Shown: positions 10,418 through 19,528, counted from the stretch's first letter. The stretch is DNA of 64,000 bases from JAKFEE01 sp036675815 (GCA_036675815.1 JAKFEE010000031.1:1-64000); one strand, 5' to 3'. Numbers and translations are program-made. Notes: generated by a model from the letters alone, not told the origin.

Positions 10418-11419
10418 TCATGCCGCGTCCTCCTCGTACCCGGCGACGTCCAGGGCGCGGGCATCGATGCCGCGGCTGCGGGCCACGTGCACCAAAGCCT
10501 CCTCGCGGCCGTGCGTCACCCACAGGCGGGGCGCCTGGACGTCGTCGAGGGTGCGGCACAGCTCGTCCCAGTCGGCGTGATCGGAGATGATCAGCGGCAG
10601 CTCGACCCCGGCCTGCCGCGCCCGCGCTCTTATCCGCATCCACCCCGACGCCAGGCACGGCACGGGATCGGGCAGGCGCCGCGCCCAGCGGTCGGCCAGG
10701 GCCGACGGCGGCGCCAGCACGATTCCGCCGCGCAGTTCGGATTTCGTTGCGGCGGTGGCGTCGCGCAGCTCGCCCAGGTCAACGCCGAAGCTCGCGTACA
10801 AGCCGCACATCTCGCGCAGGCCGCCGTGGATGTGGATGGGGCAGTCCCAGCCGCCGCGCCGCAGCAGGGCGATTACGCGCTGGCACTTGCCCAGCGGATA
10901 GACGCCGATCACGTGACACCGTTCGGGGAACACCGCCACCGAGTGCAAAAGGCGGGTGATCTCATGGCGGTCGTCGGGGTGGCGGAACACCGGCAGAGCG
11001 AAGGTGGCCTCGGTGACGAACACGTCGCAGGCGACCGGCTCGAAGGGCGGGCAGGTGGGATCGGCGCGGCGCTTGTAGTCGCCGCTGAACACCACCCGGC
11101 ATCCGTCGTACTCCATGACCACCTGCGCGCTGCCCAGCACATGGCCGGCCGGCACCAGGGTCAGCATGGCGTCTCCGACGTGCAATGGTGTGTGGTACGG
11201 CAGCGCCTGCGACGACTGCGGCAGCACCTGGCGTAGCGCCATGATCGCCAGCGTTTCGCGCGTCGCCAGCACATGCCCATGGCCGCCCCGCGCATGGTCG
11301 GAATGGCCGTGGCTGATGACGGCGCGGGGCACGGCCCTTACCGGGTCGATGTGGAAATCGCCGGGAGCGCAATACAGGCCCGCCGGCGTGTTGATCAACC
11401 AGCGTTCGGGAGTCGTCAT
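10418..11419 (-). CDS. MBL-fold exonuclease, ligase-associated DNA repair set
   Basis: A 333-residue metallo-beta-lactamase-fold protein with a beta-CASP-type C-terminal part, related to the SNM1/Artemis nuclease group. The zinc motif HGHSDHARGGH lies around residues 31-41, and VFSGDYKR and VTEATFALPVF are the later metal- and CASP-region motifs. The start MTTPERWLINTPAGLY at 11419 fits the family; the longer frame runs back through the divergent HIT gene and is rejected. In many proteobacteria this exonuclease is encoded with an ATP-dependent ligase, a DEXH helicase and a phosphoesterase-type endonuclease. Here only the ligase partner follows, on the same strand. Confidence 0.92.
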   Translation of the reverse strand: MTTPERWLINTPAGLYCAPGDFHIDPVRAVPRAVISHGHSDHARGGHGHVLATRETLAIMALRQVLPQSSQALPYHTPLHVGDAMLTLVPAGHVLGSAQVVMEYDGCRVVFSGDYKRRADPTCPPFEPVACDVFVTEATFALPVFRHPDDRHEITRLLHSVAVFPERCHVIGVYPLGKCQRVIALLRRGGWDCPIHIHGGLREMCGLYASFGVDLGELRDATAATKSELRGGIVLAPPSALADRWARRLPDPVPCLASGWMRIRARARQAGVELPLIISDHADWDELCRTLDDVQAPRLWVTHGREEALVHVARSRGIDARALDVAGYEEDAA

Positions 11420-11484
11420 CGGGCCACTCACTCGCCATAAATGGGCACACCGTGCGCGCGGCGCACCCGCTGATGGAGGACTCG

Positions 11485-11898
11485 ATGTTCGAACTGGACG
11501 AACGGCTGGTCGCCGATACCGTCGAGATGGGCCGCTGGCCGTTGTGCCGGGTGCTGTTGATGAACGATGCCAACTACCCATGGCTGGTTCTGGTGCCCGA
11601 GCGGGCGGGGGCGGTGGAAATCCATGACCTCGGAACGGCGGACCGGGTGCAGCTGATCGAGGAGATCGCCACGGCGTCGCAGGTGCTCAAGCAGAGCTTT
11701 TCCGCCGACAAGATCAACGTCGGCGCGCTGGGCAACGTCGTGCGCCAGCTCCACGTGCACGTCATCGCCCGGTATGACGGTGATGCCGCCGGCCGCAGCC
11801 CGGTGTGGGGGAGGGGGGCGCCGAAACCCTATGGACGAAAGGCCTTGAACGAGCGAATTGGGATAATACAAAAGTTAATGTCTACCTATTTCCGGTAA
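11485..11898 (+). CDS. HIT-like domain protein
   Basis: A 137-residue histidine-triad superfamily protein, probably a nucleotide hydrolase or transferase. The C-terminal half contains INVGALGNVVRQLHVHVIAR (residues 77-96), where the usual H-x-H-x-H is QLHVHVI. The first position is Gln, as in a common alphaproteobacterial subgroup. The GPVWG-like stretch after it is also typical of this subgroup. ATG 11485 is chosen because GGAGG lies six bases upstream; an in-frame ATG at 11473 overlaps that ribosome binding site. It is divergent from the exonuclease gene with only 65 bases between starts, so the promoters must overlap. The substrate is unknown. Confidence 0.88.
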   Translation: MFELDERLVADTVEMGRWPLCRVLLMNDANYPWLVLVPERAGAVEIHDLGTADRVQLIEEIATASQVLKQSFSADKINVGALGNVVRQLHVHVIARYDGDAAGRSPVWGRGAPKPYGRKALNERIGIIQKLMSTYFR

Positions 11899-12019
11899 TA
11901 GATACCGCCAAAGGAATAGCAGCGCGGCTTTGCCTACGCAGCAGATTTGTGACAAATGTATCAGGCCGACAAGCGGGCCGGTATTATTATGTTTTGCTTA
12001 TTCGGCTTTCGGGGCAAGC

Positions 12020-12448
12020 ATGAGCCACAAGGCGAAGTTGATCATTGCGGAGGATGAGCAGATCATCGCCCTCGGCATGCAGATGTTTCTTTCTGCCGCC
12101 GGGCACGAAGTCTGTGGCATTGCCAAGACGGCGCCGGAGGCGGTGCGTCTGGCCGAGGAACATCGGCCGCATTTGGCACTGCTCGACGTGCGCCTGGCCG
12201 ATGGTACCGATGGCACCGAGGCTGCCCGCCATCTCAAGGACCTCGGCATACCTGCCATCCTGGTCACCGGGCACCTCGATCGTGAGCAGGCCGTGGCGGT
12301 CGGTGCCCTCGGCCTGCTCAAGAAGCCCTATGACCCGCAACGCTTGCTCGACATGATCGATGCCAGTATCGAGTGGCTGCAGCATGGCCGCGTGCGTAAC
12401 GCCGTGCCGACGGGCATGTTCTTCGATGACGTCGCCTGTCGGGCCTGA
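12020..12448 (+). CDS. Single-domain response regulator (REC only)
   Basis: A 142-residue CheY-like receiver with no output domain. The acidic pocket residues E11-D12, the phospho-acceptor D56 in LALLDVRLADG, T83 in AILVTGH and K102 in LLKKPYDP are all present, so phosphorylation is expected to work. The closest pattern is the REC proteins paired with HWE/HisKA_2 kinases, where LADGTDG follows the acceptor Asp. ATG 12020 is preferred over an upstream in-frame ATG at 11930 because the receiver fold begins directly at SHKAKLIIAEDE. The kinase gene starts 27 bases later on the same strand, forming a two-gene signalling unit. The 121-base AT-richer gap upstream probably holds the promoter. Confidence 0.92.
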   Translation: MSHKAKLIIAEDEQIIALGMQMFLSAAGHEVCGIAKTAPEAVRLAEEHRPHLALLDVRLADGTDGTEAARHLKDLGIPAILVTGHLDREQAVAVGALGLLKKPYDPQRLLDMIDASIEWLQHGRVRNAVPTGMFFDDVACRA

Positions 12449-12475
12449 GACCGTCGGCTTGGCCATGACCCCGGC

Positions 12476-14422
12476 ATGATGATGCGGCGTCGGGGCGACG
12501 GGCTGTTGCTGTTCCTGATGATGGGCGCAGCGGCGGTGCCCATCATCGTGTTCGGTATGGTGATGCTGGGCATTTTCGGCCGGCAGATGGACAATTCGCT
12601 GGAAACGGCGATGCGGCGCTCCGCCGAATGGGCGATGGCCGCTCTCGACGCGCGCGTGACCGCCGAATTCGACGCCTTGGCGGCCTTGGCCGATGGCGAT
12701 CCGGGCAGTTTTCCCGAGCAGGCACGCACGCTGATGACGGCGCGGCCGTCCTGGTTGGGCGTGCGCATCGTTCCGATCGAGGACGGCACCGCCATCGACG
12801 TCGCCGGTTCGACCTTGCCGCTGCTGGATGACGCCATGGTCCGCCAGGTCGCCGACGACGGCCGGCCTGCCGTGGGACCCGTGCAATTGGGCGCCGAATC
12901 TTTCGTCACGTTGTATGCGCCGGTTCTGCGCGGCCAACGGGTGAGCGGCGTCGCCGCCGCGGCGGTGAGCGCGCACAGCCTGTCGGCAGCCTTGCGGATG
13001 CAGAAGCAGCCGCAAGGCTGGTTCGTCACCGCGCTCGACACCCAGCGGACGATCATCGGCCATGACGGCGACGTGACCGCCTTGAGCGCCGCCGTTGCCG
13101 CGTCGGCCTTTGCCGAGCGCCATGCCGACGACGATTTCGTCTACACCTCGACGGAGGGCGGCGAGGGCGTCTACACGGCGATCGCCCGGTCGCCCGCCTG
13201 GGGATGGATGGTGGCGGTCGGCGTGCCGGCCGACCTGGTCGAAGGCCCGATGCGGCGCAACATGTACTCGTTGGCCGCCGCCGCGGCCCTGGCTTTGGCC
13301 CTGACTGCCTGGGTCGGCGCCGCCCAGGCCAGGGCGGTGGCGCGCCGCCATCGCGCCGAGCGGCGGTTGGTGGCCATGTCGACGCAGCGCGAGGCGCACC
13401 GCCGGCTGGCCGACATCGTCAGCAATTTTCCGGGGGTGATCTATCGTCGCGTGCTCCATCCCGATGGCCGGCTTTCCTACCCCTATATGAGTTCCGGCAT
13501 CCGTTTGATCGATGGCACCAGCAAGGAGTTGCGGGCGCCCGCGCCGGTGGGCGAAATCGGCGGCCGGATCTTCGCCGCCGAGCATCGCGAGGGATGGCAG
13601 CAGGCGCTGCTCGAATCGTCGCGCACGCTCGAGCCGTTCCATTTCGAGGGGCGGGTGGGGCGCGCGGGCGGTGACAAATGGATCCGGACCACCGCCCAGC
13701 CCAACCGGCTGCCCGACGGCGGCATCGCCTGGGACGGCATCGCGTTCGACATCACCGACCTCAAGCAGGCCGAGGCCCGACTCGCCAAATCGCTGGCCGA
13801 GAAGGAGGCGATGCTGCGCGAGATACACCATCGCGTGCGCAACAACCTGCAAGTCGTATCGAGCCTGATCCAGATCGAGACCTTCCAGATTGCCGACGAC
13901 GATGCCCGCTGTCGCCTGGCCGAGGTCAGCCGTCGTATCGGCGCCCTGGGTCATGTCCACGAGCTGCTCTACGGCTCGGCCGATTTCGCCCGCATCGATT
14001 GCGGCGAGCATCTGCACCGCCTGTGCCTCACCGTGCAGGCCGCCGCCCGGCATGAAGGCGCGGCGATTGAGGTGGTGGTGGCGCAATCACTGCATACCGA
14101 TCTCGATACCGCCATCCCCCTCGGCCTGATCGCCTATGAGTTGGTGTCCGAGGAAGTCGAGCGTCATGACCACGCCCGGCTTCACCTGTCCTGTAGTGGC
14201 GGGGTGGTCACGCTGGGTGTCGGTTCGCGGCGGCCGGAGCCGGAGCGGGTGGCAACAGCCGGCCTCGGCAGCCGCATCCTGTATGCACTGGCCGCGCAGA
14301 TCGACGCCCGCCTCGACTTCGACGTCGATGGCCTGGCCGCACGGCTGCGGATCGACGCCCGCCGCTTTGCCTGCCGCGGTGCGGCGCCCGATTGTGGAGC
14401 GGCGCACCTTCCGGACGGCTGA
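12476..14422 (+). CDS. Membrane sensor histidine kinase, HisKA_2 type, atypical ATPase domain
   Basis: A 648-residue protein. TM1 is at about 9-33, a Cache-like periplasmic sensor spans about 34-262, and TM2 is at about 264-284. A PAS-like domain covers about 318-430 (FPGVIYRRVLHPDG to GIAFDITDLKQAEARL). The HisKA_2 box EIHHRVRNNLQVVSSLIQ carries the phospho-acceptor His near residue 451. The ATPase domain is odd. Where the N-box normally reads ELVTNALKH, this protein has ELVSEEVERHD, so the Mg-ATP-binding Asn is Glu559. The DxGxG ATP-lid motif is not found; the region reads GVGSRRPEPERVATAGLGSRIL. The last G-box (GLGSRILYALAAQ) is kept. Autokinase activity is therefore doubtful. It follows its receiver partner by 27 bases. 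Confidence 0.9.
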   Translation: MMMRRRGDGLLLFLMMGAAAVPIIVFGMVMLGIFGRQMDNSLETAMRRSAEWAMAALDARVTAEFDALAALADGDPGSFPEQARTLMTARPSWLGVRIVPIEDGTAIDVAGSTLPLLDDAMVRQVADDGRPAVGPVQLGAESFVTLYAPVLRGQRVSGVAAAAVSAHSLSAALRMQKQPQGWFVTALDTQRTIIGHDGDVTALSAAVAASAFAERHADDDFVYTSTEGGEGVYTAIARSPAWGWMVAVGVPADLVEGPMRRNMYSLAAAAALALALTAWVGAAQARAVARRHRAERRLVAMSTQREAHRRLADIVSNFPGVIYRRVLHPDGRLSYPYMSSGIRLIDGTSKELRAPAPVGEIGGRIFAAEHREGWQQALLESSRTLEPFHFEGRVGRAGGDKWIRTTAQPNRLPDGGIAWDGIAFDITDLKQAEARLAKSLAEKEAMLREIHHRVRNNLQVVSSLIQIETFQIADDDARCRLAEVSRRIGALGHVHELLYGSADFARIDCGEHLHRLCLTVQAAARHEGAAIEVVVAQSLHTDLDTAIPLGLIAYELVSEEVERHDHARLHLSCSGGVVTLGVGSRRPEPERVATAGLGSRILYALAAQIDARLDFDVDGLAARLRIDARRFACRGAAPDCGAAHLPDG

Positions 14423-14432
14423 AAGTTTGCGC

Positions 14433-14457
14433 GGCCCACTGTTGTGCGTGGGCCCTT
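14433..14457. terminator. Hairpin between convergent genes
   Basis: GGCCCAC (14433-14439) and GTGGGCC (14448-14454) form a 7-bp GC-rich stem with an 8-base loop and a short CTT tail. It lies in the 36-base gap between the convergent kinase and NTF2-like genes, so it may serve both. The T-run is weak. Confidence 0.5.
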
Positions 14458-14458
14458 G

Positions 14459-14902
14459 CTAGTGCAGCACCGTCGCCAGGCGCTTGCGCAGGTAGCGGAT
14501 CACATAGCCGAACACGGGAATGCGCTCGTAGACATAGTGGCCGGCATCCCAGTAATCGACCTGCTCGATGAGTTTGCCGTCACCGTCGAAGCGCACCTCG
14601 CTGACGCCGTCGACGATCCACGGGTGGCCCTTACCGAAATGGCGCGGCCGGCAGGTGAACTTCCAGCGCAGGAAGGCGGTGTCGCCATCGATGGCGACAT
14701 GGGTGACGAGGTAGCGGGGGGCGTCGACGTGGCGGAACACGCGCGCCATCACCTTCTTGGCGTCCGCCACCCCATGGGCGTCGTTGAGCGGGTCGCGGTA
14801 ATGCAGATTTGCCGCGGCCAAGGTATCCAGCCGCGCCAGGGTGTCGAGCGACAGGGTCTCGAGGAATTGCCGATAGGTTTGGGCGGCCCGGGCACAATCC
14901 AT
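14459..14902 (-). CDS. NTF2/SnoaL-like protein
   Basis: A 147-residue protein of the NTF2-like alpha+beta cone fold. Recognisable features are the N-terminal helix YRQFLETLSLDTLARLDTLA, HYRDPLNDAHGVADAKKVMA, and a beta-sheet half with FLRWKFTCRP, WIVDGVSEVRFDGDGKLIEQ and VDYWDAGHYVYERIPVFGYV. In other proteobacteria a SnoaL-like gene of this sort often sits beside photolyase genes; no such partner is present here. Members may bind or isomerise small hydrophobic molecules, but no catalytic residues can be assigned. It ends head-to-tail against the sensor kinase, with a short hairpin between. Confidence 0.8.
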   Translation of the reverse strand: MDCARAAQTYRQFLETLSLDTLARLDTLAAANLHYRDPLNDAHGVADAKKVMARVFRHVDAPRYLVTHVAIDGDTAFLRWKFTCRPRHFGKGHPWIVDGVSEVRFDGDGKLIEQVDYWDAGHYVYERIPVFGYVIRYLRKRLATVLH

Positions 14903-15059
14903 GCGCGCTCTCCGAGGGGGATGGGACCCCTAGCATGGCAGATTTTTCGCCGCTGTCCCTGCCTTCAACGCGCAATCCGCGGGCGGCACGGCTGCGGCAG
15001 ATGGGGCCGCGATGGTGGGCAAGGCTCCGCCCGCAGCTCAACTGGGCAGGGCCGCCGGC

Positions 15060-17924
15060 TCATTCCAGCCGCCCGAGGGTGCGGGCGAGCAGCAAATACA
15101 GCTTGCCGACCTCGGCGCTGGTGAATACGGCAGTCAGCACATCGGCGCGTTCGCTGGCGCGGGCCAGGGCCAGCATCTGGTCGAATTCCAGAAGGTACTT
15201 GTCGACGTACGCGCGGAATTCGCCGTCCTCCTCGTAGCGGGAGCGGATGGCGACGACCTGCCCGCGATCGAGGTTCTTCAGGACCTTGCGCAGAAAGACG
15301 CTGCGATCGCCGGCGTGGAACTCGCGCCACGTCTTGTCGTCGATGCCGGTCTGGAAAATCCGGGCCAGGTCCACCGAGATTGACTGCAGGCGTTCGACGA
15401 TGACCGCGGCGTCCTTGAGGAAGCGATCGGCACTGGCGGCGATGCGCCGCTTTTCGATCAACTCGACCTGCAACTCGCTCGCCTTCGACGCCTTCAGCAA
15501 TTCCTCGGCCTGGTGCGCGAAGGCTTTGGTCATGACCTCGCTGTGATGGAACAGGTGCTCGCTCACCTGGCCCAGGTCGCCGGCCTTGTCGCGCAGGCTG
15601 TGGAACAGCCTCTCCAGCCTGTCGCCGCTCGTCTCGGTCAGCTCGGTCAGTTCCTGCGCCTGGCGACGCAGCCCTTCGCCGGCCGTGCGAATCTGGCCGG
15701 TGATGCGTTCGCCGGTCGTCGCCAGGTCGCGGATGCCGAGGCGCAGTGAATCGCCGACGGCGGTGGCCTGGGCACCGGCCTTTCCGGCGGTGTCCTCGAA
15801 GTCCTGGGCAACGTGACGCAGCAGATCGCCGGCGGCGTGGGCCTGCGCCACGGCCCGTTGGGTGAGGGCCTCGACATCCTCGGCTTGGGTGTGCAGGGAT
15901 TCGCCAAACGCCTGGAGCATGTCGCTGGCGGTCCCGGCGCCGCGGCCCACGGCGCCGACCTGCTCGATCAACGCCTGCCCGACCCCGCCGATGCGGGCTT
16001 CCGCCTGATCGGCGGCCGCCACGACGCCGGCGGCTTGATCCCGCAATGCGTCGCCGGCCTGGCGCAGCTGCTGCGTCGCCTTGTCCCCCGCCGCCGCAAT
16101 CTGGGCGGCGTGGCGGTCGAGGGCCTCGGTCAGCTTGCCCATGCCGGCGACGGCGCGACTGCCGACCTCGCCCATGTCTTGGCTGCGGGCGTGCATGGCC
16201 TGCCCCACATCGTTCAGTTCGCCGATGACGCGGGTCGACAGCGCCGACAAGTCGGCAGCGTCCTGTCGCAACATCTCGCCGATGCCCTTGACGCGGGCAA
16301 ACACCTGATCGGTGGTCATGGCGAGGTGACGCGCCTGCTGGCCGATGGTGGCCTCGCTCACCCGCGCCTGGGTGGTCACGATGGTGGCGACGTCGGCCAG
16401 TTCCTGCGCCTGTTTGGCCACGGTCTGCCGCAGGCTGTCGGCGCCTTCGCTGGCATGGGCGGCGCCTTTGCCCAGGTCCGCGATCTGCAGGCGCACCGCC
16501 TCGGCCAGGTCGTGCATGCGCGCGGTCATGCCATCCTGGGCCGTTGCCAGCGCCTGCACGTGTTCCTGGAGGGCCTCGCCAACCTGGTGCACCCGACCCA
16601 CCGCTTGTTCGGCGCCGCTGCCCAAATCGTGCTGCCGGGCGGCGAACAGGTCCCCCACGCCGATCAGCCGTTGCGCCGCCGCCTCGGCCGCTGCCTTCAC
16701 CGCTTCGTTATGGGCGCCGATCGCCTCGCCGATCTCACGAAAGTGGCCCATGGCCTGATCGGATGCCGCCGCCAGATCGCGCCCCTGAAGGGCCAGGCCC
16801 TCTTCGGCCAGTTTCGCGCGGGCGACGATCCGCTCGGAAACCTGATCCAGCAGGGCCGCCTGCTGCTGCAACCCGGACTCGGCACGCTGGCGCTGTTCGG
16901 CCAGCCGTTCCGCCGCCATGGCCAGTCCCGCGGCCTGCTGGGCGAACAGCTCGTCGAGGCCGCGCCCACGCTCGGCCAGGGCTCGGCCGACGATTTCCCC
17001 CCGCTGCTCCAATGCCGCCGTTTCCCGCTCCAGCGCCTGCGCCGCCAGTTCGAGCCGTTCGGCCGCGCGCTCGGCGCGCTGCTCGGCCGCCTCGGCCTCG
17101 GCCATCAGCCGCTCGCCGGCTGCGGTGCTGCGCTCGACGGCGCGAAGGCCGGCCGCGTCCACGGCCTCGAGCTGCCGCGCCATCGCCTGCACCCACGTCC
17201 GAACCTTCGCCTCGGCCTCGTCGGTCGCCTGCCCCAGTTGCTGCGTTTGGGCGGCGATGATGGTTCGCACCGTCTCGGCGCTCTGCTCCGCCTGCTGGCT
17301 GGCTTCGGCAAAGCCCTGGGTTTGGCACCGCAAGGCCTCGGCACCGTCGGCGGCCTCGCTGCGCAGCCGTTTCGAGATGCTGCCGAGTTCGGCCAAGGAG
17401 CCGTTCAGCAGTGCCCGCAGCGTCTCGGCCTGGGTCGCGGCGTCGGCACTGGCGCCGCCGAGTTCGGCCGTCTGCCGGCGCAGCGACTCCGCGATGGTGG
17501 CGATGCGGGCCTCGGCTTGCGGCGCGGGATAATGCAGCCGCTCTAGCTGCGCATGCAGCATGCGCGCCTGTCGGCGCAATTCGCCGCCGCGCTCGAGATA
17601 GGCGACGAACAGCCACAGCACGGTCAGCGGCAGGAAGGCGGTCGAGGCAAAGCTGCCGATTTCGTGGACCTGAAGGAGCAGCAGATTGCCCCAGCCGATG
17701 GTGACCTGCAGGTATTGCCAGCAAAATGCCAGCCAGCCGGCGCTGCCGATCAGGGCGAGGCCGTGCGTCAGCCGCGTCGGCCACGGCGACGGTGCGCCGA
17801 TGTGTGGCTCGGCCGACGGCGGCCTGGGGGCGGCGATCAGCAGGGGCGGCGCGCCGATGGTTGCTTCGTCGCGAGTGACTCTCGCCTCCAAGGAAGGCGC
17901 GATGCCGCGGCCGGTATCGATCAT
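15060..17924 (-). CDS. Membrane-anchored giant coiled-coil protein, unknown function
   Basis: A 954-residue protein. A Pro-rich cytoplasmic N-terminus (about 1-50) is followed by two hydrophobic helices (about 53-70 and 90-110). Roughly 700 residues of Ala/Gln/Glu-rich, almost Pro-free helix come next, with repeating phrases such as LRQQAAxL, QAEELAD and GEALQEHVQAL spaced about 30-35 residues apart. These look like apolipoprotein- or methyl-accepting-chemoreceptor-like coiled coil. The last ~140 residues form a separate domain with DRFLKDAAVIVERLQSISVD, KTWREFHAGDRSVFLRKVLK and YEEDGEFRAYVDKYLLEFDQ, which resembles conserved tails of hypothetical alphaproteobacterial proteins. No enzymatic motif is visible. 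Its gene diverges from cydAB across 212 bases. Confidence 0.75.
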   Translation of the reverse strand: MIDTGRGIAPSLEARVTRDEATIGAPPLLIAAPRPPSAEPHIGAPSPWPTRLTHGLALIGSAGWLAFCWQYLQVTIGWGNLLLLQVHEIGSFASTAFLPLTVLWLFVAYLERGGELRRQARMLHAQLERLHYPAPQAEARIATIAESLRRQTAELGGASADAATQAETLRALLNGSLAELGSISKRLRSEAADGAEALRCQTQGFAEASQQAEQSAETVRTIIAAQTQQLGQATDEAEAKVRTWVQAMARQLEAVDAAGLRAVERSTAAGERLMAEAEAAEQRAERAAERLELAAQALERETAALEQRGEIVGRALAERGRGLDELFAQQAAGLAMAAERLAEQRQRAESGLQQQAALLDQVSERIVARAKLAEEGLALQGRDLAAASDQAMGHFREIGEAIGAHNEAVKAAAEAAAQRLIGVGDLFAARQHDLGSGAEQAVGRVHQVGEALQEHVQALATAQDGMTARMHDLAEAVRLQIADLGKGAAHASEGADSLRQTVAKQAQELADVATIVTTQARVSEATIGQQARHLAMTTDQVFARVKGIGEMLRQDAADLSALSTRVIGELNDVGQAMHARSQDMGEVGSRAVAGMGKLTEALDRHAAQIAAAGDKATQQLRQAGDALRDQAAGVVAAADQAEARIGGVGQALIEQVGAVGRGAGTASDMLQAFGESLHTQAEDVEALTQRAVAQAHAAGDLLRHVAQDFEDTAGKAGAQATAVGDSLRLGIRDLATTGERITGQIRTAGEGLRRQAQELTELTETSGDRLERLFHSLRDKAGDLGQVSEHLFHHSEVMTKAFAHQAEELLKASKASELQVELIEKRRIAASADRFLKDAAVIVERLQSISVDLARIFQTGIDDKTWREFHAGDRSVFLRKVLKNLDRGQVVAIRSRYEEDGEFRAYVDKYLLEFDQMLALARASERADVLTAVFTSAEVGKLYLLLARTLGRLE

Positions 17925-18136
17925 CGAATGACGCCCCGCTATTGCAAATCCCCTCTCGCGTTTACTACAGCATGACTCGGCAATACAGTATTTTTACGAA
18001 TGGAACGGCCAATGTGGTGTTTGAACTAAATTTACCAATTTGATTTGCCCAGGGGCATGCCGGCGTCACCGACCGGCTAGGGTTGAATGGCTGTTGATGC
18101 TTCCCACGTCTGGGGCAAATTTTCGGCAGTGACGTC
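17925..18136. promoter_or_regulatory. AT-rich divergent intergenic region
   Basis: This 212-base stretch separates the start of the coiled-coil gene (minus) from cydA (plus). It is clearly less GC-rich than its surroundings from about 17960 to 18050, with runs such as TATTTTTACG and CTAAATTTACCAATTTG, so divergent promoters are likely. I could not find a convincing FNR, ArcA or extended -35/-10 match. Confidence 0.4.
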
Positions 18137-19528
18137 ATGGACGATCCGCTTCTGCTGTCGCGCGTGCAGTTCGCCTTCACCATCGCCTTCCATATCCTGT
18201 TCCCCAGTCTCACCATCGGGCTGGCGTGGTTTCTGGTGGCGCTCGAGGCGGCGTGGCTGCGCACGCGCGAGGAGGCTTGGTTCCGGCTTTACCGGTTCTG
18301 GGCCCGGATCTTCGCCCTGGCCTTCGGCGTCGGGGTCGTCACCGGCATCGTCATCTCCTTTCAGTTCGGCACGAACTGGAGCGGGCTGGTGCAGACCGCG
18401 GGCGAGGTCCTGGGGCCGCTGCTCGGCTACGAGGTGCTGACGGCGTTCTTCCTCGAGGCCGGCTTCCTCGGCGTCATGCTGTTCGGCTGGAACCGTGTCT
18501 CGCCGAAGGTGCATTTCTTCGCCACCGCCATGGTGGCCCTCGGCACCGCCATCTCGGCCTTCTGGATCCTGGCGGCCAATTCGTGGATGCAGACGCCCAC
18601 CGGATACGTCCTCGAAGGCGGCAAGATCCTCGTCGCCGATTGGTGGGCGGTCATCTTCAATCCGTCCTTCCCCTATCGGTTCAGCCACATGCTGGTGGCG
18701 GCCTTCCTCGCCACCGCCTTCGCCGTCGCCGGGGTCGCCGCGTGGCAACTGCTGGCGGGGCGCCACGTGCCGACGGCGCGGCGCTCGCTGTCGCTGTCGC
18801 TGTGGATGGCGGCGGCTTTGGCGCCGCTCCAGGTCGTGCTCGGCGACCTGCACGGCCTCAACACCGTCGAACATCAGCCGATCAAGATCGCGGCCATGGA
18901 AGCCCTGTGGGAGACGCAGGCCGAAGCGCCGCTGCTGCTCTTCGCCTGGCCCGACGAAGCCGCCGAGCGCAATCGGGCCGAAATCGCCATTCCCGGTGCC
19001 GCCAGCCTGATCCTCGGTCACGATACCGATGCGGTGATCCTCGGGTTGAAGGAGGTCCCCGCCGATGATCGGCCGCCGGTGGCGATCGTCTTCTTCGCCT
19101 TCCGCATCATGGTGGGGGCGGGCGTGGTGATGGTGGTGGTGGCGCTGGCCGGGCTGTGGCTGCGCTGGCGCGGCCGCCTCCATGAATCGGACGGGCTGCT
19201 GCGCGCCTGCGTGGCGGCCAGCCCATTGGGCTTCGTCGCCATCCTTGCCGGCTGGACGGTGACCGAGGTCGGCCGCCAGCCGTGGCTGGTGCAGGATCTG
19301 GCCCGTACCGCCGACATGGTGGCGCCGACGCTGACGGCGCCGGCGGTGTGGTCGTCGTTGGGGCCGTTCCTGGTGCTCTACAACCTGCTGCTCCTCGCCT
19401 TCCTCTATTATCTGTACAAGCTGGTCCAGGCCGGCCCCGACTATGAGGAACCGTTGCCCGAGGCGCTCGCCGCCGTCGGTGCGCTGACCTCGTGGCTGCC
19501 CCAGCCGGGGCGAAAGGAGCGGCGATGA
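18137..19528 (+). CDS. cydA: Cytochrome bd-type quinol oxidase subunit I (CIO type)
   Basis: Subunit I of the bd oxidase, which oxidises quinol and reduces O2 to water in the inner membrane without pumping protons. Its 463 residues contain the heme ligands: H19 in FAFTIAFHILFPSLTIGLAW, H184 in RFSHMLVA and M325 in FRIMVGAG. They also contain the conserved E99 and E107 (GYEV, FFLEAGF) and the GWxxxEVGRQPW signature near the C-terminal end. The Q-loop region is short (residues ~235-320), the cyanide-insensitive CIO form rather than the long E. coli form. The ATG is fixed by family alignment. It overlaps cydB by an ATGA. No cydX-like gene or cydDC exporter is seen nearby. Confidence 0.96.
   Translation: MDDPLLLSRVQFAFTIAFHILFPSLTIGLAWFLVALEAAWLRTREEAWFRLYRFWARIFALAFGVGVVTGIVISFQFGTNWSGLVQTAGEVLGPLLGYEVLTAFFLEAGFLGVMLFGWNRVSPKVHFFATAMVALGTAISAFWILAANSWMQTPTGYVLEGGKILVADWWAVIFNPSFPYRFSHMLVAAFLATAFAVAGVAAWQLLAGRHVPTARRSLSLSLWMAAALAPLQVVLGDLHGLNTVEHQPIKIAAMEALWETQAEAPLLLFAWPDEAAERNRAEIAIPGAASLILGHDTDAVILGLKEVPADDRPPVAIVFFAFRIMVGAGVVMVVVALAGLWLRWRGRLHESDGLLRACVAASPLGFVAILAGWTVTEVGRQPWLVQDLARTADMVAPTLTAPAVWSSLGPFLVLYNLLLLAFLYYLYKLVQAGPDYEEPLPEALAAVGALTSWLPQPGRKERR

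Noticed and set aside
18000..18136. FNR or ArcA box ahead of cydAB
   Set aside because: A TTGAT half-site occurs near 18041, but no matching ATCAA half follows at the right spacing.
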